NCBI RefSeq assembly: GCF_014698845.1
Contig: NZ_JACJTV010000002.1
Location: 351,795-415,794 of the forward strand
Length of the DNA: 64,000 nucleotides
Source of the DNA: Coleofasciculus sp. FACHB-1120
GTDB lineage: Bacteria; Cyanobacteriota; Cyanobacteriia; Cyanobacteriales; FACHB-T130
Direction: 5' to 3'
A program made the translations under genes and the position numbers. A model generated the notes under the pieces. That model did no database searches. It was not told the DNA's origin and saw nothing but the letters and a program-made list of their open reading frames with translations. Positions 45,249 to 52,433 of the stretch are shown in pieces (position 1 is the first letter of the stretch; the number at the start of each line of letters is the position of its first letter).

Positions 45249-45851
45249 ATGACTTCTTGGCGCGATCGCTTCAATCAAATCAGTGGCAAAAGCCGCTTTG
45301 TAGTCTGCCGTTTGTTTGTCCATCTAGCAGGTGCAGAGGTTGCGCCTCTGTTGGGAGTTCTCAATCGTGCTGCTAGAGAAGCCGTCGAAGCTGACGGGGA
45401 TCTGCAAATTTTGGGAGAAGGACTGGTTGAAATTTGCCAGAACCTCTTACAGAACGATACCTACTGGCAATCCGCAGCCAATGAAGGCGACGTTTTCTGG
45501 GATGAAGGTGAAGCGGGAGACTACGTGAATGAATTGTTCACAGACTCTGCTGAGCGCTACTTGAGCGAACCAGACTTCAGCCAAACTCCTCCTGGAAATG
45601 AACCCTTATCACTGCCGGTCACGCGCAACTTGATTGTGATGATTACCGTGGCTTACGAGGGGGAAGTTCCCTCACTCGAAGGCGATCTCGCGAATCTTAG
45701 TGCGCTCAAAGAAGGTCTAAAAGCCTTAATTAATCTGCACTATCAGGAAAGGCTGCGAGCAATCCAAGTTCACTTTTCTCCAGCGCAGTTGGGTGATGAA
45801 CTGACAAACGATCAATTGTTGCTGAATTTTCCAGAACTAATTCCCCTTTAA
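45249..45851 (+). CDS. DUF1517-type protein, function unknown
   Basis: 200-aa soluble protein. FVVCRLFVHLAGAEVAPLLGVLNRAAREAV, a Glu/Asp-rich middle (NEGDVFWDEGEAGDYVNELF) and LPVTRNLIVMITVAYEGEVP with LKALINLHYQERLRAIQVHFSPAQ resemble the cyanobacterial/plastid DUF1517 family. No catalytic motif is seen. ATG at 45249. Its stop TAA shares one base with the ATG of the next gene, so translation of the two is likely coupled. Confidence 0.75.
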   Translation: MTSWRDRFNQISGKSRFVVCRLFVHLAGAEVAPLLGVLNRAAREAVEADGDLQILGEGLVEICQNLLQNDTYWQSAANEGDVFWDEGEAGDYVNELFTDSAERYLSEPDFSQTPPGNEPLSLPVTRNLIVMITVAYEGEVPSLEGDLANLSALKEGLKALINLHYQERLRAIQVHFSPAQLGDELTNDQLLLNFPELIPL

Positions 45852-46774
45852 TGGCTAATAGATTCCTCATCAAAACTATTCATCAATTTATGTTACGTAG
45901 ATTGACCATCCTTTTCATGTCCCTGACGTTGTGTTGCACCACGGTAGCTTGTGGTAGCCCCTCAACCACAAGCCAAGTCCCATCTCAGAATCGGGACTTC
46001 AAGACAACGACCGCTCAAAGTCGTTTGCCTGACGGACAATATCCAGTCCAGCAGGCAACCTACAATGATGCCGATGGGGAATACACCCTCATGTTGCTCA
46101 ATACCCCTCCGGGCACACCTGCGGTTTATCGCAGCACAGATTTGCAAATGGCCCGTCTGACAGACGAAGAAATTAAGTCTGGTCAGAAGGGTTATCTGAA
46201 AGCAGCGAACGGTCAGGCATCTCTACACATTCCAGAAGACTTCAAAATTGAATACGTTCACAACGTAACTGAAACTCGACCCGACCCTCAAACAGGTCAA
46301 CCTCAAACGGTGGTCGTGCGTCAGCAGTCAAGCTTCTGGGCACCTTTTGCAGGAGCGTTGGCAGGTCAAGCGGTAGGCAGTTTGTTGTTTACGCCGCGTT
46401 ACTATATGCCGCCGGTGTATCAACCGGGCGGAATTATGAGAGGTTACGGTGGATACGGCAATACTTATAGCCAAGCGGTTCAGCAATACCAAACCCGCTA
46501 CCAAGCGCCGCCACCTGCTGTTAGCAATCGTCAAACCTTGCGGACAACCGGGCGCTTAAGATCGCCTTCCTCCAGTCAACCAACCAGCATTCGTCGAGTC
46601 CCGCAAAGTGGAAACCGTTCTACTGGGTCGGGTTATGGTTCTAGCACGCTGCGTCGGTCTAACAGATCGACTCCCAGCCGCGCTAATAGAAGCCCCAGCT
46701 TTGGCAGCGGAGGACGATCGAGTCCCAGCCGCAGTCGGGGAGCGTTTGGTTCTGGTTCTAGACGACGCCGCTAA
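45851..46774 (+). CDS. Putative lipoprotein with Ser/Arg-rich tail
   Basis: 307-aa protein. A signal sequence leads to a lipobox-like TVACG at about residues 33-37, so it is probably lipid-anchored. An internal ATG at residue 14 or 23 could equally be the start. The middle carries a glycine-zipper-like FAGALAGQAVGSLLF and a YGGYGNTYSQAV segment. The last 90 residues are Ser/Arg/Gly-rich low complexity. The family is unknown to me. It starts on the last base of the DUF1517 stop codon. A 13-bp hairpin at 46809 follows the stop. Confidence 0.75.
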   Translation: MANRFLIKTIHQFMLRRLTILFMSLTLCCTTVACGSPSTTSQVPSQNRDFKTTTAQSRLPDGQYPVQQATYNDADGEYTLMLLNTPPGTPAVYRSTDLQMARLTDEEIKSGQKGYLKAANGQASLHIPEDFKIEYVHNVTETRPDPQTGQPQTVVVRQQSSFWAPFAGALAGQAVGSLLFTPRYYMPPVYQPGGIMRGYGGYGNTYSQAVQQYQTRYQAPPPAVSNRQTLRTTGRLRSPSSSQPTSIRRVPQSGNRSTGSGYGSSTLRRSNRSTPSRANRSPSFGSGGRSSPSRSRGAFGSGSRRRR

Positions 46775-46808
46775 TTATCGGGAGCATGGGCAGTGCCTTT
46801 CTCCTAAT

Positions 46809-46838
46809 GCTCTAAGTGCAGATTGCTGCACTTAGAGC
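46809..46838. terminator. Hairpin after the lipoprotein gene
   Basis: Perfect 13-bp stem GCTCTAAGTGCAG/CTGCACTTAGAGC with a 4-nt loop, 34 bp after the stop codon. There is no T tract, so it may stabilise or slow rather than terminate. A CCCTCCCC...GGGAGGGG hairpin follows at about 46861-46885. The same motif recurs near 62362-62384. Confidence 0.55.
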
Positions 46839-46920
46839 GTCAATGGAACCCCACCCCTAACCCCTCCCCGCAAGCAGGGAGGGGTAATCAGATTGAAGTT
46901 TTGGTATTAAGAGTCGAGTA

Positions 46921-47039
46921 AAACAAAAAACGCCCAACAAAAACTTGAGGGCGTCGATCATCAGGGTGCATCTACTAAATTCAATATACCCTGATGAGGG
47001 GTCTGACCCCCCACCCCTCAAAAGATTGTTATAAAACTT
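46921..47039 (-). repeat. Structured 119-bp repeat, copy 1
   Basis: Nearly identical to 47387-47505. Read on the minus strand it holds a GAGGGGT/ACCCCTC hairpin, a perfect 9-bp CATCAGGGT/ACCCTGATG hairpin, and a CGCCC/GGGCG hairpin followed by T6, a terminator-like end. Copies differ by only a few bases. Confidence 0.85.
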
Positions 47040-47092
47040 CATAATAGGTTTTTAAAAAGCCAAAGATTCTTGCAGTCGGGCGTTATACCCCT

Positions 47093-47278
47093 TCATTTTA
47101 TTAACGCCAGCTCCTGCACCGGGCGGTTGAAACAGCACCCCAACAGCAAGTACACAACCGTAATCACATAAACCAAACCTGCCAGGAGCTGGTTACAAAA
47201 TCTTTGATTTTCAGTTAGTCCGCGTTTTTCGGGCTGGGAATTTTTCGGACTGGGAATGCGATTGCCCCAAAATTCCAT
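47093..47278 (-). CDS. Possible small membrane protein between the two structured repeats
   Basis: 61-aa frame from the ATG at 47278: a basic hydrophilic N-terminus, one hydrophobic helix (LLAGLVYVITVVYLLLGCC, about residues 31-49), and a short tail. It does not match the small photosystem or b6f subunits I can recall. It is listed because it lies exactly between two copies of a structured repeat. No strong ribosome-binding site is seen, so it may be chance. The DNA also contains an inverted CCAGCTCCTG/CAGGAGCTGG pair. Confidence 0.25.
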   Translation of the reverse strand: MEFWGNRIPSPKNSQPEKRGLTENQRFCNQLLAGLVYVITVVYLLLGCCFNRPVQELALIK

Positions 47279-47386
47279 TCTGAGTGCTTGGTGCAAGGTG
47301 TGAGTTAAACCCTACATCTGTGATTCCTGCTTGCCCTTTTGGGCGTCTACCAGCTTCCGAGAATCGAACAGCATCCGTAGCCCCAA

Positions 47387-47505
47387 AAACAAAAAACGCC
47401 CAACAAAAACTTGAGGGCGTTGATCATCAGGGTGCATCTACTAAATTCAATATACCCTGATGAGGGGTCTGACCCCCCACCCCTAAGAGAGATTGTTACA
47501 AAACT
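47387..47505 (-). repeat. Structured 119-bp repeat, copy 2
   Basis: Second copy of the element at 46921, in the same orientation and 466 bp downstream. It keeps all three hairpins and the T tract on the minus strand. Weaker similarity continues for about 15 bp (AAAACTT...TTTTTAAA). Confidence 0.85.
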
Positions 47506-47816
47506 TTACATTTTTAAAGAAGTGGGTAGCTGGAAGTACCTACTAGAGGAGTTGAAGGAGGTGCTTGCAAGTCAATCCAGACAAACCGATACCCGTGAAA
47601 CCTAGCTACAGCCTAGAATAAAGAGATGCCTGATGGGGCAAGAAATACACAGCGATCGCTTCTGTTAGCTTTGTATTCACTGGGCTTTGGATTCACTCTA
47701 TCTATCCAAATCACCGCTCTCTCAAGCAGTGCGTGCAGATTGAGCTTCGATTGACTGAAAAAAGCGCCCTTCCGATCCCTGGCATTTAGAGCCGTCCTCA
47801 ATGATTCGTGAACCCA

Positions 47817-47847
47817 AGATGCCCGACTTTAGAGAAGTCGGGCATCT
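47817..47847. repeat. Isolated 13-bp perfect hairpin
   Basis: AGATGCCCGACTT, loop TAGAG, AAGTCGGGCATCT. The preceding bases (GCCGTCCTCAATGATTCGTG) resemble the right end of IS200/IS605-type elements, but no TnpA or TnpB remnant is recognisable, so this is a weak suggestion. The region 47506-48217 otherwise shows no gene. It has a perfect AAGGAGGTGA at 48114-48123 followed by a 4-codon frame (MVIA, 48134-48148). Confidence 0.4.
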
Positions 47848-48217
47848 GAAGGGCTGGCATCTCACAACTAAAATAGGATTTTTCTACCGTAGCTGTTATT
47901 CAAGGGAAATTCTCCCAAAACAGTCTCAGCAGTTTCGGTCGTAACAATGCTATATTTGATAGCCGTTATCATTCTGATGGAAACTGATGGAAATTTGTTC
48001 CTACAAATAGGCGACTACCTAGGGCGTAAATTCTAAATCCGATCTATACTAATCCCTCAGGTGATCCCCTATTATTTTTGCAGATAAAAGTTTACCCATT
48101 AGGGTGATGTGGAAAGGAGGTGAGGAGGGAAACATGGTAATAGCTTGATGTAGTGACCCTAAACTGGGCAACTTGACAACAAGTAGCCTACATATTCGAT
48201 TTCAAGAGGTTTTGGAT

Positions 48218-48442
48218 ATGTCCTTGCTTTTTTTAATCCCTTTAGCAATCTCAGTCGTATCGGCCTTCGTCATCTTTGAGAATTCTCACGATGAAGTTGC
48301 CTTGATTGCTGCATCAGCAGCATCTGTCAGCTTGATTCTATGTTTGCTCTTTTTGCCTTGGCAAGTTCAGCTTTTAGTGTTGATGTTTGTCTTAACGATT
48401 ACTAGACGGGTTTCTGTGCCAAATCAGAGCAAATTTAGGTAA
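48218..48442 (+). CDS. Small two-helix membrane protein, hypothetical
   Basis: 74-aa protein from the ATG at 48218, with AAGAGG about 8 nt upstream. It is almost entirely hydrophobic: helix about 3-20 (LLFLIPLAISVVSAFVIF), helix about 28-60, then a basic tail (RRVSVPNQSKFR). The frame is open 15 codons further upstream from a TTG that lacks a ribosome-binding site. No family is recognised. Confidence 0.6.
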   Translation: MSLLFLIPLAISVVSAFVIFENSHDEVALIAASAASVSLILCLLFLPWQVQLLVLMFVLTITRRVSVPNQSKFR

Positions 48443-48800
48443 AAAGACGATAAATTTATGCCGCGCTTTCCGATACAGCGAAGTCCAATCCAGTCTCAGT
48501 CTAGGTTGTTAGGGCTGGATTTGGTAACGCTGACACTTAACCTCTAGGTGAAAACATCTGATGAACTGCTGGCGTTTGGAACAGCAGCTATCGTTTACAA
48601 GTTCTTCAGATACAATCATCAACTCTTAAGAATTTATGGGCTTAGGTAGGGATATCGCTGTTTGCCTTGCCAACCCAAGTATGAAAAGATGCGATCGCTG
48701 GAATCTCTACACCCAGCGCTAGAAACTGCCCTTTCTGAAACACCATCTTTACTCATGCGACCTTAACTCATGCAACCTTGTGCTTTTCGCCTCGCTGATT

Positions 48801-49064
48801 CATCTATGAACTGAGGGGAATGTTTGCAGCCCGTTTTGATTTTGACTGAAGAATATTTAGAATCGCCCAGTCGGGTGAATGCACCCAAAGAATTAGTTGC
48901 AACGATAGGAATACAAGCCTCTGTTCTTTCCCAGCAATTTTAGAAACAGAAGCGATCGCCTCTAGTTGAACTGATTTCAAGTTGAACTGATTTCACGAGG
49001 TGTTCAAGATGAACGCAATTCCAACTTCTGTGCAGACCGAGACCCAGGACATTCTCGATGCAAG
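48801..49064 (+). pseudogene. Collapsed duplicate of the ndhK-monooxygenase junction
   Basis: ATGTTTGCAGCCCGTTTTGA at 48820 equals ndhK sequence at 49297. It then jumps to the ndhK 3' end (GAATATTTAGAATCGCCCAG, 48849 against 49718) and continues at very high identity through the ndhK stop into the first codons of the monooxygenase gene. About 400 bp of ndhK are deleted. The rest of 48443-48800 shows nothing recognisable. Confidence 0.9.
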
Positions 49065-49083
49065 CGTTTATAGATTGAGCTAA
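49009..49083 (+). CDS. 24-codon leader frame upstream of ndhK
   Basis: Derived from the duplicated start of the monooxygenase gene: [20 protein letters not shown] plus four residues. It keeps the ACGAGG ribosome-binding site of its parent. Its TAA ends at 49083, directly before the AGGAGG used by ndhK. It could be translated and coupled to ndhK; this is inferred from layout only. Confidence 0.4.
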   Translation: MNAIPTSVQTETQDILDASVYRLS

Positions 49084-49089
49084 AGGAGG
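49084..49089 (+). promoter_or_regulatory. Strong Shine-Dalgarno of ndhK
   Basis: AAAGGAGGAA with ATG codons 2 nt and 5 nt after the last G. The spacing favours the second ATG at 49095 as the start. Confidence 0.8.
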
Positions 49090-49094
49090 AAATG

Positions 49095-49835
49095 ATGAAT
49101 CCGACAGCAACCATTATTGAGACAGATAAGCGAAAAACTCAGATTCTCAACCCCATTGAACGACCTGAAATTACGCATAGTCTTTCTGAAAATGTCGTTT
49201 TGACAACCGTAGACGATTTTTACAACTGGGCACGCCTCTCCAGCCTGTGGCCTATGATGTTTGGGACTGCCTGCTGCTTCATTGAACTGATGGGGATGTT
49301 TGCAGCCCGTTTTGATTTTGACAGATTTGGCTTGAAACCTTGGGCAAGTCCTCGTCAAGCTGACTTGATGATTACCGCAGGCACCATCACCATGAAAATG
49401 GCTCCAACATTGGTGCGCCTCTACGAACAAATGCCAGAACCCAAGTACGTCATTGCAATGGGTGCTTGCACGATTACCGGCGGAATGTTTAGCGCAGACT
49501 CACCAACGGCGGTACGGGGAGTCGATAAGTTGATTCCCGTAGATGTTTATCTGCCGGGTTGTCCTCCCAGACCAGAAGCCGTGATTGATGCGATTATTAA
49601 ACTGCGTAAGAAAATTGCTAATGATTCGATGCAAGAGCGAGACATCATTGCTCAGACTCATCGATACTACAGCATTCGTCACCAGATGAAGGCAGTTTCG
49701 CCAGCCGTGACGGGTGAATATTTAGAATCGCCCAGTCGGGTGAATGCACCCATAGAATTAGTTGCAACGATGGGAATGCAAGCCTCTGTTCTTTCCCAAC
49801 CGATTTTAGAAACAGAAGCGATCGCCTCTAGTTGA
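49095..49835 (+). CDS. ndhK: Orphan NdhK (NADH dehydrogenase-like N2-cluster subunit)
   Basis: 246 aa (247 if the ATG at 49092 is used). NdhK carries the terminal [4Fe-4S] cluster N2 of NDH-1. Here [18 protein letters not shown] and [10 protein letters not shown] supply the four conserved cysteines. The body matches NdhK ([29 protein letters not shown]), but the segment after the first cysteines ([20 protein letters not shown]) differs from the sequence I recall for the ndhC-K-J copy. No ndhC or ndhJ is adjacent, so this is probably a second copy. It is followed after 23 bp by an FAD monooxygenase gene. Confidence 0.9.
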   Translation: MNPTATIIETDKRKTQILNPIERPEITHSLSENVVLTTVDDFYNWARLSSLWPMMFGTACCFIELMGMFAARFDFDRFGLKPWASPRQADLMITAGTITMKMAPTLVRLYEQMPEPKYVIAMGACTITGGMFSADSPTAVRGVDKLIPVDVYLPGCPPRPEAVIDAIIKLRKKIANDSMQERDIIAQTHRYYSIRHQMKAVSPAVTGEYLESPSRVNAPIELVATMGMQASVLSQPILETEAIASS

Positions 49836-49858
49836 AATTATTTCACGAGGTGTTCAAG

Positions 49859-51124
49859 ATGAACGCAATTCCAACTTCTGTGCCGAGCGAGACACCCGCC
49901 ACGACCCATGACATTCTCGATGTACAGCAAACACACTGCTGCATTGTCGGTGGAGGGCCTGCGGGGGCTGTCCTAGCACTTCTCCTAGCCCGTCAAGGCA
50001 TCCCAGTGATGTTGCTGGAGGTACACAAGGATTTCGACCGCGATTTTCGGGGAGACACGCTTCATCCATCGGTGATGGAAATCATGGATGAACTTGGTTT
50101 GGCGGATCGCTTGTTGCAGATGCGTCACACAAAGGTTCCCAGTCTTACCTTGATGACAACCGAGGGGCCGATTCGATTTGTTGACCTCAGTCACTTGAAG
50201 ACGAAGTACCCCTACATCACCATGCTTCCCCAGGTAGATTTCCTGCAATTCATTACTGAAGAAGCGAAACGCTATCCAAATTTTCAGTTGGTGATGGGAG
50301 CGAACGTACAGGAGTTGATTGAAGACAATGGGGTCATCCAGGGTGTACGCTACCGGGGACACGGCGGCTGGCATGAAGTCCGATGTCAAGTGACCATTGG
50401 CGCAGACGGACGCTTCTCTCGCATCCGCCAATTAGCCGGGATGGAACTGATCAAGACTTCGCCACCAATGGATGTGCTTTGGTTCCGCTTACCTCGCAAA
50501 GCAGACGATCCCGAAGAAACAATGGGGCGCGTTGCTGGCGGTCGCCTTTTAGTTTTGCTGAACCGCTTTGATTATTGGCAGGTTGGCTATGTAATTCCCA
50601 AGGGTAGCTATCAACAGTTGCGGGAAGCGGGTTTAGAAACTTTGCGTCAGTCTGTAGCTGAGACATCACCCTTGTTTGCAGACCGGATGCAAAAATTACA
50701 TGATTGGAGCCAAGTGGCGCTGCTTACCGTCGAGTCTAGCCGCGTCAAGCGTTGGTATCGCCCTGGTTTGCTGCTGATTGGCGATGCGGCTCACGTCATG
50801 TCGCCAGTTGGAGGAGTTGGTATTAACTACGCGATTCAGGATGCAGTGGTCGCTGCAAATGTGCTGAGTGAGCCGCTGAAAAAAGGACAGTTGCAAGAAA
50901 GCGACTTGGCGAAAGTACAGCGCCAGCGGGAGTTGCCGACGCGGATTATCCAAGCCTTTCAGTCTTTGGTTCAGCAACGGGTTATTGCGAGGGCGATTGA
51001 CTCGACCCAGACATTTAAGCCGCCATTCTTGTTTCGTTTACCGATTTTGCGCGATATCCCGGCGCGTGTAATTGCTTTTGGCGTCTGGCCTGTTCGTATC
51101 AAGAAAAGCTTAGAAGCAACTTAG
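49859..51124 (+). CDS. FAD-dependent aromatic-hydroxylase-type monooxygenase
   Basis: 421-aa flavoprotein. The N-terminal FAD site CCIVGGGPAGAVLALLLARQ (GxGxxG) is followed by GDTLHPSVMEIMDELGL. The second FAD motif is LLIGDAAHVMSPVGGVGINYAIQDA. These define the PHBH/UbiH-like monooxygenase superfamily; the substrate is not predictable. The ATG at 49859 has ACGAGG about 8 nt upstream, and the open frame extends 9 codons further to a TTG without support. Its start region is also present as a duplicate upstream of ndhK. It is probably co-transcribed with ndhK. Confidence 0.9.
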   Translation: MNAIPTSVPSETPATTHDILDVQQTHCCIVGGGPAGAVLALLLARQGIPVMLLEVHKDFDRDFRGDTLHPSVMEIMDELGLADRLLQMRHTKVPSLTLMTTEGPIRFVDLSHLKTKYPYITMLPQVDFLQFITEEAKRYPNFQLVMGANVQELIEDNGVIQGVRYRGHGGWHEVRCQVTIGADGRFSRIRQLAGMELIKTSPPMDVLWFRLPRKADDPEETMGRVAGGRLLVLLNRFDYWQVGYVIPKGSYQQLREAGLETLRQSVAETSPLFADRMQKLHDWSQVALLTVESSRVKRWYRPGLLLIGDAAHVMSPVGGVGINYAIQDAVVAANVLSEPLKKGQLQESDLAKVQRQRELPTRIIQAFQSLVQQRVIARAIDSTQTFKPPFLFRLPILRDIPARVIAFGVWPVRIKKSLEAT

Positions 51125-51244
51125 CTCCAATTCCACCAACTTAAAGACTTGTAGCAAAGTACACAGAGAGAAGAGAATTTCACGTTTTCGACGCTTTTTT
51201 CAAAGGCATTAAGGGAATTTTTGCGGACAAGCCGTGAAACGACA

Positions 51245-52309
51245 TTAGCGTGTAAAGGGTGTTAACTGGAAAGCTTGGGTTTTGCCGTTATAAGTACCAA
51301 TGCCGACAATGACTCCGCGATCGCTAATGTCGGTGGCACTGGTTAAATCCCAACCCGAATTAGCTGGAATCACCTGATTTAGGTCAATCATGCGATCGCT
51401 ACTGTAAAGAAAGGCGCGGGGGATGCGGCTGGCATTCTCTGCTTCACCGACCACTTGCCCCTGATTGTTGATACTGTGAGCAATGCTGCTTTGTCCCCCC
51501 AAAGTTCCGAGGTCGAGCATCTTGCCATTGTTGTAGAGGAAGGCTTGAGGGCGATAATTCGCGGTGTCTGCCACACCAACCACCTGACCTTGGTTGTTAA
51601 TACTATTAGCAGTGCTGCTTTGTCCCCCTAAAGTTCCAAGGTTCACCATCTTGCCGCCGCTGTAGAGGAAAGCTTTGGGAATGCGATCGCTATTCTCTGC
51701 GGAACCAACTACTTGTCCGTTTTCATTGATGTCATTCGCGTAGCTGTTCAACCCCCCAAAGGTACCGAGGTCAATTTTCTTGCCCTCGCTGTACAGGAAG
51801 GCGTGCGCCTTCTCATCGCGAGTATCGGCAAATCCAACTATCTGACCTTTCCCATTGATACTTCTGGCATCGCTACTTTTACCGCCAAGGGTGCCGAGGT
51901 CGATTGCCTTGCCATTTTTGTAAAAGAAGGCGCGATAACTGTCATCAGTAAAGGTCATCACACCGACAATTTCCCCGTTCTCATTGATACTTGTAGCGGC
52001 GTTGTAGCGGCTATCCAGACTATGGATTTCGGTCATGTTGCCATCACCATAGATGAAGGCTTTTTGGGTACTATCGTTCGGGTTAAAAAAGCCAACCACT
52101 TGACCGTTGTTATTAATTTTTTTGGCAACGCTGGCACGGCTATTGAGGGTATCAAGATTGGCGATACTGTAGCGTTGACTTACAGGAATTTGTGTTTGGG
52201 ATTGTTGTGCCTTGCCTGAGGAGTCGAGGGTAACGCGGGCAGCCAGAATCAATCCACCAAGTGCTGTGATAATACCTAAAATAGCGATCGCTTTATTCGT
52301 GAAACTCAT
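51245..52309 (-). CDS. HAF-repeat extracellular protein
   Basis: 354-aa protein. An N-terminal signal anchor (about 5-25) is followed by about seven tandem repeats of the form DLGTLGGxxSxAxxINxxGQVVG (HAF family, predicted beta-propeller-like). Each repeat also has an AFLYxxGKM strand. Probably secreted or surface-attached, with function unknown. ATG at 52309. The repeats are very similar in the DNA (for example 51450-51640), suggesting recent internal duplication. Confidence 0.88.
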   Translation of the reverse strand: MSFTNKAIAILGIITALGGLILAARVTLDSSGKAQQSQTQIPVSQRYSIANLDTLNSRASVAKKINNNGQVVGFFNPNDSTQKAFIYGDGNMTEIHSLDSRYNAATSINENGEIVGVMTFTDDSYRAFFYKNGKAIDLGTLGGKSSDARSINGKGQIVGFADTRDEKAHAFLYSEGKKIDLGTFGGLNSYANDINENGQVVGSAENSDRIPKAFLYSGGKMVNLGTLGGQSSTANSINNQGQVVGVADTANYRPQAFLYNNGKMLDLGTLGGQSSIAHSINNQGQVVGEAENASRIPRAFLYSSDRMIDLNQVIPANSGWDLTSATDISDRGVIVGIGTYNGKTQAFQLTPFTR

Positions 52310-52433
52310 TATTCCGCGATACCTGAAAAATCCAAGGGAAAGGCAAATATCGGTTGTGCCTGTTCTCCTCGACTAGCGATCGCTCGCGATAGTTGCTAAT
52401 TCGATCGGAATCCCCCAATCGGATTAGTCATTT

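Noticed and set aside
46857..47042. A 61-codon minus-strand frame through repeat copy 1
   Set aside because: It translates the hairpins of the structured repeat, and the corresponding frame is not kept in copy 2.
46921..47505. CRISPR-like pair of repeats
   Set aside because: The repeats are 119 bp long, only two copies exist, and the intervening 347 bp is not spacer-like.
47613..47801. A minus-strand 62-codon frame near the 47817 hairpin as a gene
   Set aside because: No ribosome-binding site, no recognisable family, and a composition typical of a chance frame.
48801..49064. A second functional ndhK
   Set aside because: The copy has a large internal deletion and stops immediately after FDFD.
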